Source: Flagellimonas pacifica
GTDB lineage: Bacteria; Bacteroidota; Bacteroidia; Flavobacteriales; Flavobacteriaceae
DNA length: 64,000 nucleotides
Direction: 5' to 3'
Assembly (NCBI RefSeq): GCF_900215465.1
Contig: NZ_OBEH01000002.1
Span: forward strand, 308,937 to 372,936
Shown: in pieces, positions 8,700-17,447 of the stretch
Numbering within the stretch: the first letter of the stretch is position 1
How the letters are laid out: the number at the start of each line of letters is the position of its first letter
Notes under the pieces: generated by a model
Databases searched by the model: none
What the model was told of the DNA's origin: nothing
The model's input: the letters and a program-made list of their open reading frames with translations, nothing else
Translations under genes and position numbers: made by a program

Positions 8700-8773
8700 G
8701 TATTTCATCGATAAGTCGATAAGAAGGAAATCTATTTTTGATGTGCCTGCGTATTGTGAGTGTATTTCATCGA
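8700..8773. repeat. Two 12-bp direct repeats in the promoter region
   Basis: GTATTTCATCGA occurs at 8700-8711 and again at 8762-8773, 62 bp apart start to start, in the 236-bp gap between the divergent sugar transferase and beta-helix genes. The spacing is close to six helical turns and flanks a -7-like element at 8733-8740. It could be a pair of regulator sites; no known operator is recognised. Confidence 0.4.
8733..8740 (+). promoter_or_regulatory. Candidate Bacteroidota -7 element for the beta-helix lipoprotein gene
   Basis: TATTTTTG matches the TAnnTTTG consensus. No good TTG -33 box is seen at the expected distance. It would give a leader of about 95 nt before the ATG at 8844. Confidence 0.35.
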
Positions 8774-8843
8774 ATTTTTTCGTTTTTAGACGATTTAAGT
8801 TTGAACATGTATTAATTTTAAACCCCGAAATCACCTCTTAACT

Positions 8844-10883
8844 ATGAAGTTATCTTATTGCACCCCACTTATCATGCTATTATTGGCATCTTTTACATTT
8901 GTTTTTTCTTCCTGTGCCAAAGATAGTGACCTTTTTTATGAATCTATACTTGAACAAGATAAAGATCCGGTAGATCCAAAGGACCCAAAGGATCCAACAG
9001 ACCCAGTTGACCCAACAGACCCGGTTGATCCAACAGATCCGGTTGACCCAACAGATCCGGTTGATCCAACGGATCCGGAAGTACCGATTGACCCAACGGA
9101 CCCAACAAATACGAATAAAATAGTAGGAGTGTATTACCCATCTTCTTCAGCAGAAATAAGCGACCCTTTAAAAGCTGACCATAAGGCAATTATCACTGAA
9201 TCATTCGATTGTAGTGGTTGTACTTTTGCAGCTAATCAGACTATAGAGCCTGCTGGAGGAGTTATCACTGGAGATAATATAAATTTGAATGGCGCTTATA
9301 TTGAGAATAATTTTAAACAAGCATTTTCACCATCCACTACATTTAACGAGGTTTATGCTGGTTCTAGAATAAGTCCAGAAACATTTGGTGCTGTTTCAGG
9401 GGACTCTACAGATGACAACGATGCAATTGATGCACTGATCAATAATTGTTCTTTGGCCGTAACTTCTAAAAATGGGAGTTATATTAAAAACAGGCCATCC
9501 AATTACAGAAGATCAGGTATATTCAATTGGAATATGAATGGTTCGGTTGTGAAAATCACAAGCGCAGCCAATTTTAACAACGCTAAGGTTTCTGTGGATG
9601 CAGTATTTGATATCACTAATCTTTCACCAAATATTTATAATGGTGAATTTGATGGTACAGATACCTATGGAAGGCTTTTTTATCTTCATGGGCAAGACCA
9701 TTTTAAATTTAATGACCTTTGGGTACATAACCTATATTCTCCCAATGCAGTAAGATGTGTTGCATTTAGATTTTCGATTAATGCGGATGCTTCGAGATTT
9801 AAATATGGTGAATTTAAAAACAACAAAATAGAGAATATTGTTGCTCAAGGTGATGGTAATTTTAATGATGCAGGAGGAATTGCTAAAGCTTGGTGGTATA
9901 CATTAAGTGGGATGAGCAGCAGTACTACTTTTAATGTAGTTTATCAAAATAACGTTGTTAGGAATATTATTGGTGATGATGCTGAGGGATTTTATGCTAT
10001 AGGAGGAGCTAGAGTTAGCCATAATGGGAAGTTTACATTTGACAATGAAGATTACAGGTACTGCACTAGAAGGGCCATAAAAGCTTGTGTTTCTAACGTT
10101 GAGATTAAAAATAGCTACTTTGAAGAAATTCCGCAATCCATGTTTAAGTCGGCTCAGCAAATGGGAACGATGATTGACTTTTTTAGTACAAGTTCAGGTA
10201 GTTTAATAGAGAATATTCGTGTGCATGACAATGTTATTAGAACCGTACCGGGAAATGATGCGCACTACTTTTTACTTTCTGTAACAGATGCCAAAGATGT
10301 TGTTATTGAAAACAATGTCCTTACAATGGAGAATGCTGGTAATTATGGAGGGGTTAGGTTAGGTTCAAACACAAGTACTTACAGCGGTGCTTTGCAAGAT
10401 ATTCGCGTTATCAATAACACCTTTAACAATTGTTATGTAAATACAATGACTAAATATGCACCAGTAAACAATCAACCTATTGAAGTTGATAACAACAAAT
10501 TTAATTTTACTGCTACCAAAGGTGTTGATATTGGAGCGCTAAGATTATCCGCGAGAAATGGTGCTCATGGGTATATTAACTTTACAAACAATGATATTGA
10601 TGTAAATATGAGTTCACCAAATGGAATCAATGGAGTAATAGCAAGTAATGGAGTAGATGTTGTTGGGGTTACCTTGGATAAGGTAAATGTTACTTATACC
10701 AACGGTCAGTCATCTAGACCATTTGGTTATATAAAAGGTAGTTTTAACAGTACTAACGTGATTAAAGACTGTACTCTTTCTGGGGCAGGAGGAACTAATG
10801 CAATTGAGGTAACTGGAGGGGCGCAATCTGCACAGATTTCAAATAGTACTGATGGCAATGGAAACCCGATTACTATTAAATAA
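8844..10883 (+). CDS. Lipoprotein with DP-repeat linker and right-handed beta-helix (pectate-lyase superfamily)
   Basis: A protein of 679 residues. The signal peptide ends in FSSC (Cys24), so a lipoprotein is likely. Residues 41-88 are a low-complexity linker of Asp-Pro-Thr/Val repeats. Around residue 181 the segment FGAVSGDSTDDNDAID closely follows the FGAxGDGxTDDxxAI pattern that begins pectate-lyase-3/GH28-type beta-helices. The rest has the Asn-rich N/V/I coil pattern of parallel beta-helices (VIENNVL, IRVINNTFNN, GYINFTNNDI). The family includes polysaccharide lyases, hydrolases and epimerases. Inference: a surface lipoprotein that trims, modifies or binds the exopolysaccharide encoded downstream. 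Catalytic residues cannot be assigned by eye. It is followed by a terminator, so it is probably a monocistronic unit. Confidence 0.8.
   Translation: MKLSYCTPLIMLLLASFTFVFSSCAKDSDLFYESILEQDKDPVDPKDPKDPTDPVDPTDPVDPTDPVDPTDPVDPTDPEVPIDPTDPTNTNKIVGVYYPSSSAEISDPLKADHKAIITESFDCSGCTFAANQTIEPAGGVITGDNINLNGAYIENNFKQAFSPSTTFNEVYAGSRISPETFGAVSGDSTDDNDAIDALINNCSLAVTSKNGSYIKNRPSNYRRSGIFNWNMNGSVVKITSAANFNNAKVSVDAVFDITNLSPNIYNGEFDGTDTYGRLFYLHGQDHFKFNDLWVHNLYSPNAVRCVAFRFSINADASRFKYGEFKNNKIENIVAQGDGNFNDAGGIAKAWWYTLSGMSSSTTFNVVYQNNVVRNIIGDDAEGFYAIGGARVSHNGKFTFDNEDYRYCTRRAIKACVSNVEIKNSYFEEIPQSMFKSAQQMGTMIDFFSTSSGSLIENIRVHDNVIRTVPGNDAHYFLLSVTDAKDVVIENNVLTMENAGNYGGVRLGSNTSTYSGALQDIRVINNTFNNCYVNTMTKYAPVNNQPIEVDNNKFNFTATKGVDIGALRLSARNGAHGYINFTNNDIDVNMSSPNGINGVIASNGVDVVGVTLDKVNVTYTNGQSSRPFGYIKGSFNSTNVIKDCTLSGAGGTNAIEVTGGAQSAQISNSTDGNGNPITIK
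8964..9107 (+). repeat. Tandem 18-bp repeats encoding Asp-Pro-rich linker
   Basis: About eight imperfect copies of an 18-base unit encode alternating Asp-Pro-Val and Asp-Pro-Thr. Copies differ mainly at third positions (GAT/GAC, CCA/CCG). This is a rigid extended spacer between lipid anchor and beta-helix; the copy number is likely to vary between strains. Confidence 0.85.
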
Positions 10884-10933
10884 TTGCGATAAATACCCCG
10901 TGATTTAGTTAGGGATTGTCCTAAAAAAATAGC

Positions 10934-10972
10934 ATTGTTTGCGCACAGGGAAAAGGCTGTGAATCAAACAAT
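10934..10972 (+). other. Imperfect hairpin downstream of the beta-helix gene
   Basis: ATTGTTTG (10934-10941) and CACAG (10944-10948) pair with CTGTG (10957-10961) and CAAACAAT (10965-10972), with a small internal loop. There is no U-run, so it could be a 3'-end stabiliser or chance pairing; the true terminator follows at 10985. Confidence 0.35.
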
Positions 10973-10984
10973 CAAACTGATAAT

Positions 10985-11010
10985 AAAGGGAGAAGAAATT
11001 CTCCCTTTTT
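10985..11010 (+). terminator. Intrinsic terminator after the beta-helix lipoprotein gene
   Basis: Perfect 10-bp arms AAAGGGAGAA (10985-10994) and TTCTCCCTTT (10999-11008) with a GAAA tetraloop, followed by two more T. It lies 102 bp after the stop codon. It separates the lipoprotein gene from the gmd-led operon. Confidence 0.85.
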
Positions 11011-11084
11011 GCATTTAAAACTTTTCCAGTAGTAAAGACAAAGTTGCCATCTGTCTAAAAAAAATGTATTTCATACAATATTGC

Positions 11085-11114
11085 TTGTTAAATGCTGTTT
11101 AATGCACATCTTTG
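11085..11114 (+). promoter_or_regulatory. Candidate promoter of the gmd-led exopolysaccharide operon
   Basis: TTG at 11085-11087 and CATCTTTG at 11107-11114 are separated by 19 bp. This fits the Bacteroidota TTG-N19-TAnnTTTG pattern with one mismatch in the -7 element. The GTG start of gmd is 20 bp further on, so the leader would be very short. Confidence 0.5.
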
Positions 11115-11134
11115 CAACTTAAAATCAAAATATC

Positions 11135-12250
11135 GTGGCAAAAAAAGCATTAATTACTGGTGTAACCGGACAAGATGGAGCCTATTTAAGTGAGTTTTTA
11201 TTAAAAAAAGGGTATGAAGTTCACGGATTAAAACGTCGTTCATCTCTTTTTAATACCGATAGAATCGATCATTTATATCAAGACCCTCATGTGGAAGACC
11301 GTAATTTCATTCTGCATTATGGAGATATGACGGATAGTACCAATCTAATACGTTTAATCCAGGAAATACAACCCGATGAAATATATAACTTGGCGGCAAT
11401 GAGCCATGTGCATGTATCATTTGAGGTTCCTGAATATACAGCAAACGCCGATGGTATTGGTACATTGAGAATTTTAGATGCTGTAAGATTGCTTGGTTTA
11501 GAGAAGAAAACACGAATTTACCAAGCCTCAACCTCGGAATTATACGGAAAAGTACAAGAAGTACCTCAATCAGAGACAACACCTTTTTATCCAAGAAGTC
11601 CTTATGCAGTTGCTAAAATGTATGCGTACTGGATTACTGTTAATTATAGAGAGGCATATGGTATGTATGCATGTAATGGTATTTTATTCAACCATGAATC
11701 ACCCATTAGGGGAGAAACTTTTGTTACAAGAAAAATAACCCGGGCAACTGCAAGAATTGCACTGGGACTTCAGGATAAATTTTACCTTGGTAACCTTGAT
11801 GCACAAAGAGATTGGGGCCATGCAAAAGATTATGTTAGGATGATGTGGATGATACTGCAACACGACCAACCGGAGGACTGGGTTATTGCAACAGGAAAAA
11901 CTACACCTGTCCGTGATTTTGTAAAAATGAGCTTTTCTGAAGTTGGCATTGAGCTTGAGTTCGAGGGAGAAGGGGTTAATGAAAAGGGATACGTAAAAGA
12001 GTGTAAAAACCCAGATTTTCAATTAGAAGTGGGAAAAGAAGTATTGGCGGTAGACCCTAAATACTTTAGACCTACTGAAGTAGATTTACTCATAGGAGAC
12101 CCAACTAAGGCAAATGAAAAATTGGGATGGATTCCTGAATATGATTTGCAGGGTTTGGTGAAAGACATGATGCAAAGTGATTTAAAGCTGATGCAAAAAG
12201 ACCAATATCTTAAAGGAGGAGGATATCAGATTTTAAATTACTTTGAATAA
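11135..12250 (+). CDS. gmd: GDP-mannose 4,6-dehydratase
   Basis: A protein of 371 residues, full length for Gmd, with a GTG start (no in-frame ATG gives the Rossmann N-terminus). NADP-binding motif [10 protein letters not shown] is at residues 9-18. Catalytic YxxxK is Tyr157/Lys161 (YAVAK) with the upstream ASTSELYGK segment. [19 protein letters not shown] is the Gmd signature. It converts GDP-D-mannose to GDP-4-keto-6-deoxy-D-mannose in the cytoplasm, the first step to GDP-L-fucose. The stop codon shares one base with the ATG of the following fcl, so the two are translationally coupled. Confidence 0.97.
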   Translation: MAKKALITGVTGQDGAYLSEFLLKKGYEVHGLKRRSSLFNTDRIDHLYQDPHVEDRNFILHYGDMTDSTNLIRLIQEIQPDEIYNLAAMSHVHVSFEVPEYTANADGIGTLRILDAVRLLGLEKKTRIYQASTSELYGKVQEVPQSETTPFYPRSPYAVAKMYAYWITVNYREAYGMYACNGILFNHESPIRGETFVTRKITRATARIALGLQDKFYLGNLDAQRDWGHAKDYVRMMWMILQHDQPEDWVIATGKTTPVRDFVKMSFSEVGIELEFEGEGVNEKGYVKECKNPDFQLEVGKEVLAVDPKYFRPTEVDLLIGDPTKANEKLGWIPEYDLQGLVKDMMQSDLKLMQKDQYLKGGGYQILNYFE

Positions 12251-13344
12251 TGGATAAGAATTCGAAGATTTTCATTGCAGGCCACAGAGGGCTTGTGGGA
12301 AGTGCAATTGTGAAAAATCTTAAATCCAAGGGTTACCATAATTTATTATTGCGCACCAGATCAGAACTTGATTTAACAGACACTTCATCTGTTTCCAACT
12401 TTTTCGAAACGGAAAAACCTGATTATGTATTTCTGGCAGCAGCAAAAGTTGGCGGTATAGTTGCAAACAATACTTATAGGGCAGATTTTATCTACGAAAA
12501 TTTGATGATTCAAAATAATGTGATTCATCAATCGTATTGCAACAATGTCAAAAAAATGATGTTTTTGGGAAGTACTTGTATTTACCCTAAAACTTGCCCA
12601 CAACCCATGAGGGAGGACTATCTTTTAACGGATACCTTGGAATATACCAATGAACCCTATGCAATAGCCAAGATTGCTGGTATAAAGATGTGTGAAAGTT
12701 ATAATCTTCAATACGGAACTAATTTCATTTCGGTAATGCCAACTAATTTGTATGGTCCTAATGATAATTTTGATTTGGAGAAATCTCATGTACTTCCTGC
12801 TTTAATAAGAAAAGTACACTTGGGCAAGGCGCTTGAGAATAATGATTGGGATGCCATTGACGAGGATTTGGATAGACTTCCGATTGGTAAGGTTTCTGGA
12901 TCAGATTCTAAAGATGTGAAAATCATAGCACTTAAAAAACAGGGAATAAGTATAAGCACTTCTGGGGAAGTATCGGTAGAAATTTGGGGTACCGGAAAGC
13001 CTATGCGTGAGTTTTTATGGTCAGAAGATATGGCCGATGCTTGTGTGTACTTAATGGAAAAAAGAAATTTTGAGGACACGTATAAAAAAGAGGAAAAGGA
13101 AATAAGAAATACACATATTAATATTGGTACTGGTATAGACATTTCCATTGCTGCCTTAGCCAATTTGATTAAGAAGCACCTTGCTTTTAAGGGAGTATTT
13201 GTTTTTAATACAGATAAACCTGACGGCACTATGGTCAAAAGAACGGATGTTACCAAACTAAGTAGTTTGGGATGGAAGCATTCAATAGATGTACCTGAGG
13301 GAATAGCTTTAATGTACAGCTATTACATTGGCCAATCAGAATAG
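12250..13344 (+). CDS. fcl: GDP-L-fucose synthase
   Basis: A protein of 364 residues. NADP motif GHRGLVGSA is at residues 11-19, catalytic Tyr137/Lys141 in YAIAK, and the family segments LGSTCIYPK, MPTNLYGPNDNF and GTGKPMREFLW are present. It does the 3,5-epimerisation and 4-reduction that turn the Gmd product into GDP-L-fucose. The protein is about 45 residues longer than enterobacterial WcaG because of an insertion near residues 200-240; I believe this longer form is usual in Bacteroidota. It overlaps gmd by one base. Confidence 0.96.
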   Translation: MDKNSKIFIAGHRGLVGSAIVKNLKSKGYHNLLLRTRSELDLTDTSSVSNFFETEKPDYVFLAAAKVGGIVANNTYRADFIYENLMIQNNVIHQSYCNNVKKMMFLGSTCIYPKTCPQPMREDYLLTDTLEYTNEPYAIAKIAGIKMCESYNLQYGTNFISVMPTNLYGPNDNFDLEKSHVLPALIRKVHLGKALENNDWDAIDEDLDRLPIGKVSGSDSKDVKIIALKKQGISISTSGEVSVEIWGTGKPMREFLWSEDMADACVYLMEKRNFEDTYKKEEKEIRNTHINIGTGIDISIAALANLIKKHLAFKGVFVFNTDKPDGTMVKRTDVTKLSSLGWKHSIDVPEGIALMYSYYIGQSE

Positions 13345-13386
13345 AAGCATTGTAAGATTTTTGATTAATTTATATCTCCTATACTA

Positions 13387-14712
13387 TTGATTGGTAAACT
13401 CACAAAATATTTAAATAATAATTCTGGTTTTACAAGGTATTTGAAGAATACTTCCTGGTTAATGACCGAAAAAGTGGTTCGGATGGTAATTGCCTTGAGT
13501 ATTGGGGTATGGGTAACTCGTTACCTAGGACCAGATCAATTTGGAGTGTTAAGTTATGCACAAAGCTTTGTGGGCATTTTCGCTGCATTTTCGTCATTGG
13601 GACTTAATGATATTATTATTCGGGAATTGGTAAAATCCAAGGACCAAGAAAATGTATTAATGGGATCTGCTTTTGGTTTGCAAACTTTGGGTTCAACATC
13701 GATAATGCTAATATTGTCCATAAGTATTCTTTTAAATGACAATGATCAACTTACCAATAAGATTATTGTCATTCTAGGTCTATTAACTTTTGTTAATAGC
13801 TTTAATGTTATAACATCGTATTTTCATAGTGTTGTAAAAAGTAAATTTTATGCAATTACAGGATTGATTGGAGTAATGGTTTCATCCATTATCAAAGTAT
13901 ACCTTATACTTGGCGAGTATTCCTTAATATATTTTGTATATGTTCTTGCTTTTGATGTAGTTTTTCTTGCTTTGGGATTAATGTGGTTCTATAGGAGAAT
14001 GGGACATTCCTTATTTTCATGGCGTTTTTCGTGGTCAGTTTCAAGAGACTTATTGAAAGATGCTTGGCCACTGGTTTTAAGTGGCATTATTATATCAATC
14101 TATATGAAAATTGATCAGGTAATGATTAAAGAATTTATGGGAAACAGTGATGTTGGTCAATATTCTGCTGCTGTTCGGTTAAGTGAAGCATGGTATTTTA
14201 TTCCCACTATTATTTGTAGTTCTTTATTCCCTGCAATAATAAATGCAAAGATGAGGAACCATGATTTGTATATGTCACGATTGCAAAGGCTATATAATTT
14301 AATGGTTCTGTTAGGAGTGGTAATTATTCTGCCAGTTGTTTTTCTCAGTGATTGGTTGATACATTTTTTATATGGAGCTGAATTTCATCTATCTGCAGGG
14401 GTGTTGAATATTCATATTTTGGGAAGTGTATTTGTATTTTTGGGGGTTGCTAATCAAAAATGGTTTATCAGTGAAAATTTTCAAGCCTATAATATTGTTT
14501 GTTTAGGCTTTGGTATGATGTCCAACATCATCTTAAATATATTTTTGATACCTAAATACGGTATTATTGGAGCTGCTTATGCTACACTTATTTCACAGTT
14601 TGTGGCATCAGTATTGGCTCCTGTCTTATTTAAAAAAACCAGGAACTCATTTTTAATGATGGTGCATGCTATATTTTTTGTGCAGGTTTTTAAAAAAGGG
14701 AAACTCCTTTAA
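13387..14712 (+). CDS. Wzx-type oligosaccharide flippase
   Basis: A protein of 441 residues with about 12-14 predicted transmembrane helices and the MATE/Wzx-like N-terminus (LKNTSWLMTEKVVRM, then RYLGPDQFGVLSYAQS). The start is TTG at 13387: an in-frame stop lies at 13366-13368 and the next ATG (13462) would remove the conserved N-terminus. It moves lipid-linked repeat units across the inner membrane for Wzy polymerisation. It follows fcl by 42 bp in the same operon. Confidence 0.9.
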   Translation: MIGKLTKYLNNNSGFTRYLKNTSWLMTEKVVRMVIALSIGVWVTRYLGPDQFGVLSYAQSFVGIFAAFSSLGLNDIIIRELVKSKDQENVLMGSAFGLQTLGSTSIMLILSISILLNDNDQLTNKIIVILGLLTFVNSFNVITSYFHSVVKSKFYAITGLIGVMVSSIIKVYLILGEYSLIYFVYVLAFDVVFLALGLMWFYRRMGHSLFSWRFSWSVSRDLLKDAWPLVLSGIIISIYMKIDQVMIKEFMGNSDVGQYSAAVRLSEAWYFIPTIICSSLFPAIINAKMRNHDLYMSRLQRLYNLMVLLGVVIILPVVFLSDWLIHFLYGAEFHLSAGVLNIHILGSVFVFLGVANQKWFISENFQAYNIVCLGFGMMSNIILNIFLIPKYGIIGAAYATLISQFVASVLAPVLFKKTRNSFLMMVHAIFFVQVFKKGKLL

Positions 14713-14838
14713 TAACCTTTGTAATTTGAGATAAGGGAGTAGTTTTTAAAGGAAAAGAATTGAAAACTGTTGTACCTGTGTGTAGGCATATATAACAGTA
14801 AAAAAAGAGATAAAACATAGTATAAAACATCAAGTAAA

Positions 14839-16692
14839 ATGTGTGGTATTTTAGGAACAGTGCCTTCTTCGGAATCTAGCCAATTTAAACTGGCATTGGA
14901 TACATTGACCCATAGGGGTCCAGATAGTTTTGGTATTGAAAATATATCCAATGAAGTTTCTTTGGGACATCGTAGGCTCTCTATCTTGGATGTTTCAGCC
15001 AAGGGACACCAGCCAATGTTTCATGAAAGTAAGAGGTATGCTATTGTTTTTAATGGTGAGATCTACAACTTTCTTGAAATACAGAAGGAGCTTGTTAATT
15101 TAGGACATAGCTTTAGGTCGTCATCAGACACGGAAGTACTACTGAAAGCATATATAGAATGGGGTGAGGATTGTGTCCTTAAACTTAATGGCATGTGGGC
15201 TTTTGCTATCTGGGATTCACAATCAAAAAAAATGTTCATGTCACGTGATCGGTATGGCAAAAAACCCCTTTTCTATGCGCAGATAAATGGAAAATTTGTT
15301 TTTGCTTCAGAAATGAAAGCCATTTTTCCTTTTATGAAACAGTTAGAAATTTCTGATGACTTCCACTGGATGAAAAAGAATATTTTTTTCTATGAAGCCA
15401 CAGAAAAGTGCTTGATAAAAGGAATTAAACGTTTTCCAGCGGGTTATAGCGGACACCTAGAAAGAGGGGAACTGAAACTATACAGGTATTGGAACACTTT
15501 AGATCATTTGGTTGAAGTTCCCAAAAGTTATGATGAACAGGTAGAAAGGTTTAGAGAGCTTTTCATGGACTCCTGTAAATTGAGAATGAGGTCAGATGTA
15601 ACCATTGGTACAGCATTAAGTGGAGGGTTGGATAGTAGTGCCACCATCGCGGCTATGGCCAATTTGTCCAAGAATAATAATAGCTATTCAGATGATTGGC
15701 AACACGCTTTTGTGGCTTCATTTCCTGGAACTCCTTTAGATGAGTCACATTATGCCAAAATGGTAACTGATCATTTGGGTATAGGAGCCACTTTTGTGGA
15801 TATTGAGCCTTTAAAACATTGGAATAATCTTGAACATTATTTTTATCAATTTGAAGACCTGTATATAACATCTCCTTTGCCCATGATTATGCTTTATGGT
15901 GCTGTAAAACAAAACGGGGTAACGGTTACACTGGATGGACACGGCGCTGATGAACTTTTAAGTGGTTACCAGCAAGGTGCGCTAGAAAGTTTGTGGGATG
16001 CTCGCTTTAGTCCTAAAAACACTAAGGACATATTATCCATCTATCAAGGTTCTATAAACGAAGATAAAGATCAGTATGAAAGAGTTGGGAATTTCAAGGT
16101 CTATAAGGATTACATGATCCGAAAAATTGGCAAAAAAGTTTTGGGTCAAAAAATGCCTTCTATTGATAATGGTCATCCAAACTTCAAGAAGTTGGATAAT
16201 CTTTCCCAGTACCTTTACAGTATGTTCCATGAGAATATTTTGCCAACCTTGTTAAGGAACTACGATCGCTATGCCATGATAAACAGTGTGGAAATACGTA
16301 TGCCATTTATGGATCATAGAATTGTAAGTTTTGTAAATTCATTACCATATTCCAGTAAGATTGGAAATGATTATACAAAGAGAATTGTAAGAGATGCTTT
16401 AGATCCATATTTGCCTAAAGAAGTTACATGGCGAAAATCAAAAATCGGATTTAGTTCTCCTATTGTAAATTGGATGCAAAATGATTTAAGTGATTGGTTT
16501 ATGGACAACGTTAATTCAAAGTCATTTATTGAATCCAATTTGATTGAAAACCCAGGAGCATTGAGAGACAGGATCACTCAAATCGTAAGTAAGGAAAATA
16601 GCAACTTTGCACAAGCTCAAAAATGCTGGTCAGAATTTTCACCTTACATTTGGGAAAAAGCAGTACTAAATACGGATATGGTGAACAAATAA
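14839..16692 (+). CDS. asnB: Asparagine synthase (glutamine-hydrolysing), exopolysaccharide-locus type
   Basis: A protein of 617 residues beginning MCGILG. Cys2 is the glutaminase nucleophile after Met removal. The class II amidotransferase domain covers about 2-190 (LTHRGPDS, SLGHRRLSILD, YNFLEIQ). The synthetase domain has PP-loop SGGLDSS from residue 261, and DGHGADELLSGY and RMPFMDHR further on. It uses glutamine and ATP to amidate a carboxylate. Inside polysaccharide clusters AsnB homologues are thought to amidate uronic acids. Here the candidate target is ManNAcA made by wecB/wecC in the same operon (inference), though ordinary asparagine synthesis cannot be excluded. It lies 126 bp after the flippase gene. 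Confidence 0.9.
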   Translation: MCGILGTVPSSESSQFKLALDTLTHRGPDSFGIENISNEVSLGHRRLSILDVSAKGHQPMFHESKRYAIVFNGEIYNFLEIQKELVNLGHSFRSSSDTEVLLKAYIEWGEDCVLKLNGMWAFAIWDSQSKKMFMSRDRYGKKPLFYAQINGKFVFASEMKAIFPFMKQLEISDDFHWMKKNIFFYEATEKCLIKGIKRFPAGYSGHLERGELKLYRYWNTLDHLVEVPKSYDEQVERFRELFMDSCKLRMRSDVTIGTALSGGLDSSATIAAMANLSKNNNSYSDDWQHAFVASFPGTPLDESHYAKMVTDHLGIGATFVDIEPLKHWNNLEHYFYQFEDLYITSPLPMIMLYGAVKQNGVTVTLDGHGADELLSGYQQGALESLWDARFSPKNTKDILSIYQGSINEDKDQYERVGNFKVYKDYMIRKIGKKVLGQKMPSIDNGHPNFKKLDNLSQYLYSMFHENILPTLLRNYDRYAMINSVEIRMPFMDHRIVSFVNSLPYSSKIGNDYTKRIVRDALDPYLPKEVTWRKSKIGFSSPIVNWMQNDLSDWFMDNVNSKSFIESNLIENPGALRDRITQIVSKENSNFAQAQKCWSEFSPYIWEKAVLNTDMVNK

Positions 16693-16738
16693 ATCTTGTG
16701 TCACCAATTTGGTTAACGATATATCGAAAAACGGATTC

Positions 16739-17443
16739 ATGATGGATAAATTAAAAAAATGGGTACTTTCTAGTTCTTTACTTACTAGAATCGCTATTTT
16801 TTTTAGACGTATTTATCTTAAAAAGAAGAAAGGAATCACGTATCAAAAAAATGCATTTATAGGTTTTTCGGTACATTGCGAGGGGAATAATGGCTTTGGT
16901 AAAAATAGCTCCATAGTTTCATCAAAAATAGGTTTTGGATCTTATATTGCAGAAGGAGCAAAATTAGCAAAGGCAAGTATAGGAAGATATTGTTCTATAG
17001 GGCAAAATGTAAATTGTATTTTTGGAAAGCACCCTTCAAATACATTTGTTTCTACGCATCCTTCGTTTTTTGCATTGAAAACCCCCGTAGGTTTCACTTA
17101 TGCCGATAATCAATATTTTGATGAATTTGCTGACCCAATTGAAGATAATTATAGTATAAGTATTGGAAATGATGTGTGGATCGGTGCCAACGTTGCAATC
17201 ATGGAGGGTATAAGTATAGGTGATGGTGCTATAGTAGCTGCTAATGCGTTGGTTACCAAAGATGTTTTACCATATACCATTGTAGGAGGTGTTCCTGCAA
17301 AAACTATAAAAAAGCGTTTTGATGATGAGGAGATAGCTTTTTTGTTAGAATTTAAATGGTGGGAGAAGCCTCAAGAATGGATTAAGGAGAAAGCTATACA
17401 GTTTCGAAATATTAAAGATTTTGTACAACATTTAAAGAATTGA
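16739..17443 (+). CDS. Left-handed beta-helix acetyltransferase (XAT/CatB-like)
   Basis: A protein of 234 residues from the ATG at 16739 (ATG also at 16742; an upstream in-frame TTG at 16709 is less likely). A basic, hydrophobic N-terminal segment is followed by hexapeptide repeats: IGRYCSIGQNV, a loop with HPSNTFVSTHP (catalytic-type histidine), ISIGNDVWIGANVAIMEG, and VAANALVTKDVLPYTIVGGVPAK. The family uses acetyl-CoA to O- or N-acetylate sugars. It lacks the N-terminal Rossmann domain of PglD, so it is not an obvious bacillosamine acetyltransferase. It probably O-acetylates the repeat unit. It lies between asnB and a glycosyltransferase gene 4 bp downstream. Confidence 0.87.
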   Translation: MMDKLKKWVLSSSLLTRIAIFFRRIYLKKKKGITYQKNAFIGFSVHCEGNNGFGKNSSIVSSKIGFGSYIAEGAKLAKASIGRYCSIGQNVNCIFGKHPSNTFVSTHPSFFALKTPVGFTYADNQYFDEFADPIEDNYSISIGNDVWIGANVAIMEGISIGDGAIVAANALVTKDVLPYTIVGGVPAKTIKKRFDDEEIAFLLEFKWWEKPQEWIKEKAIQFRNIKDFVQHLKN

Positions 17444-17447
17444 TTAG

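Noticed and set aside
8964..9107. Short regular repeats as a possible CRISPR array
   Set aside because: The 18-bp units are in frame inside a lipoprotein gene, have no spacers, and encode an Asp-Pro linker.
8944..9189. Reverse-strand frame rich in Leu-Gly-Pro opposite the DP repeats
   Set aside because: It is the shadow of the repeat region; low-complexity repeats stay open in several frames.
12786..13256. 156-codon reverse-strand frame inside fcl
   Set aside because: It is antisense to a conserved enzyme gene with clear motifs, and shows no coding features.
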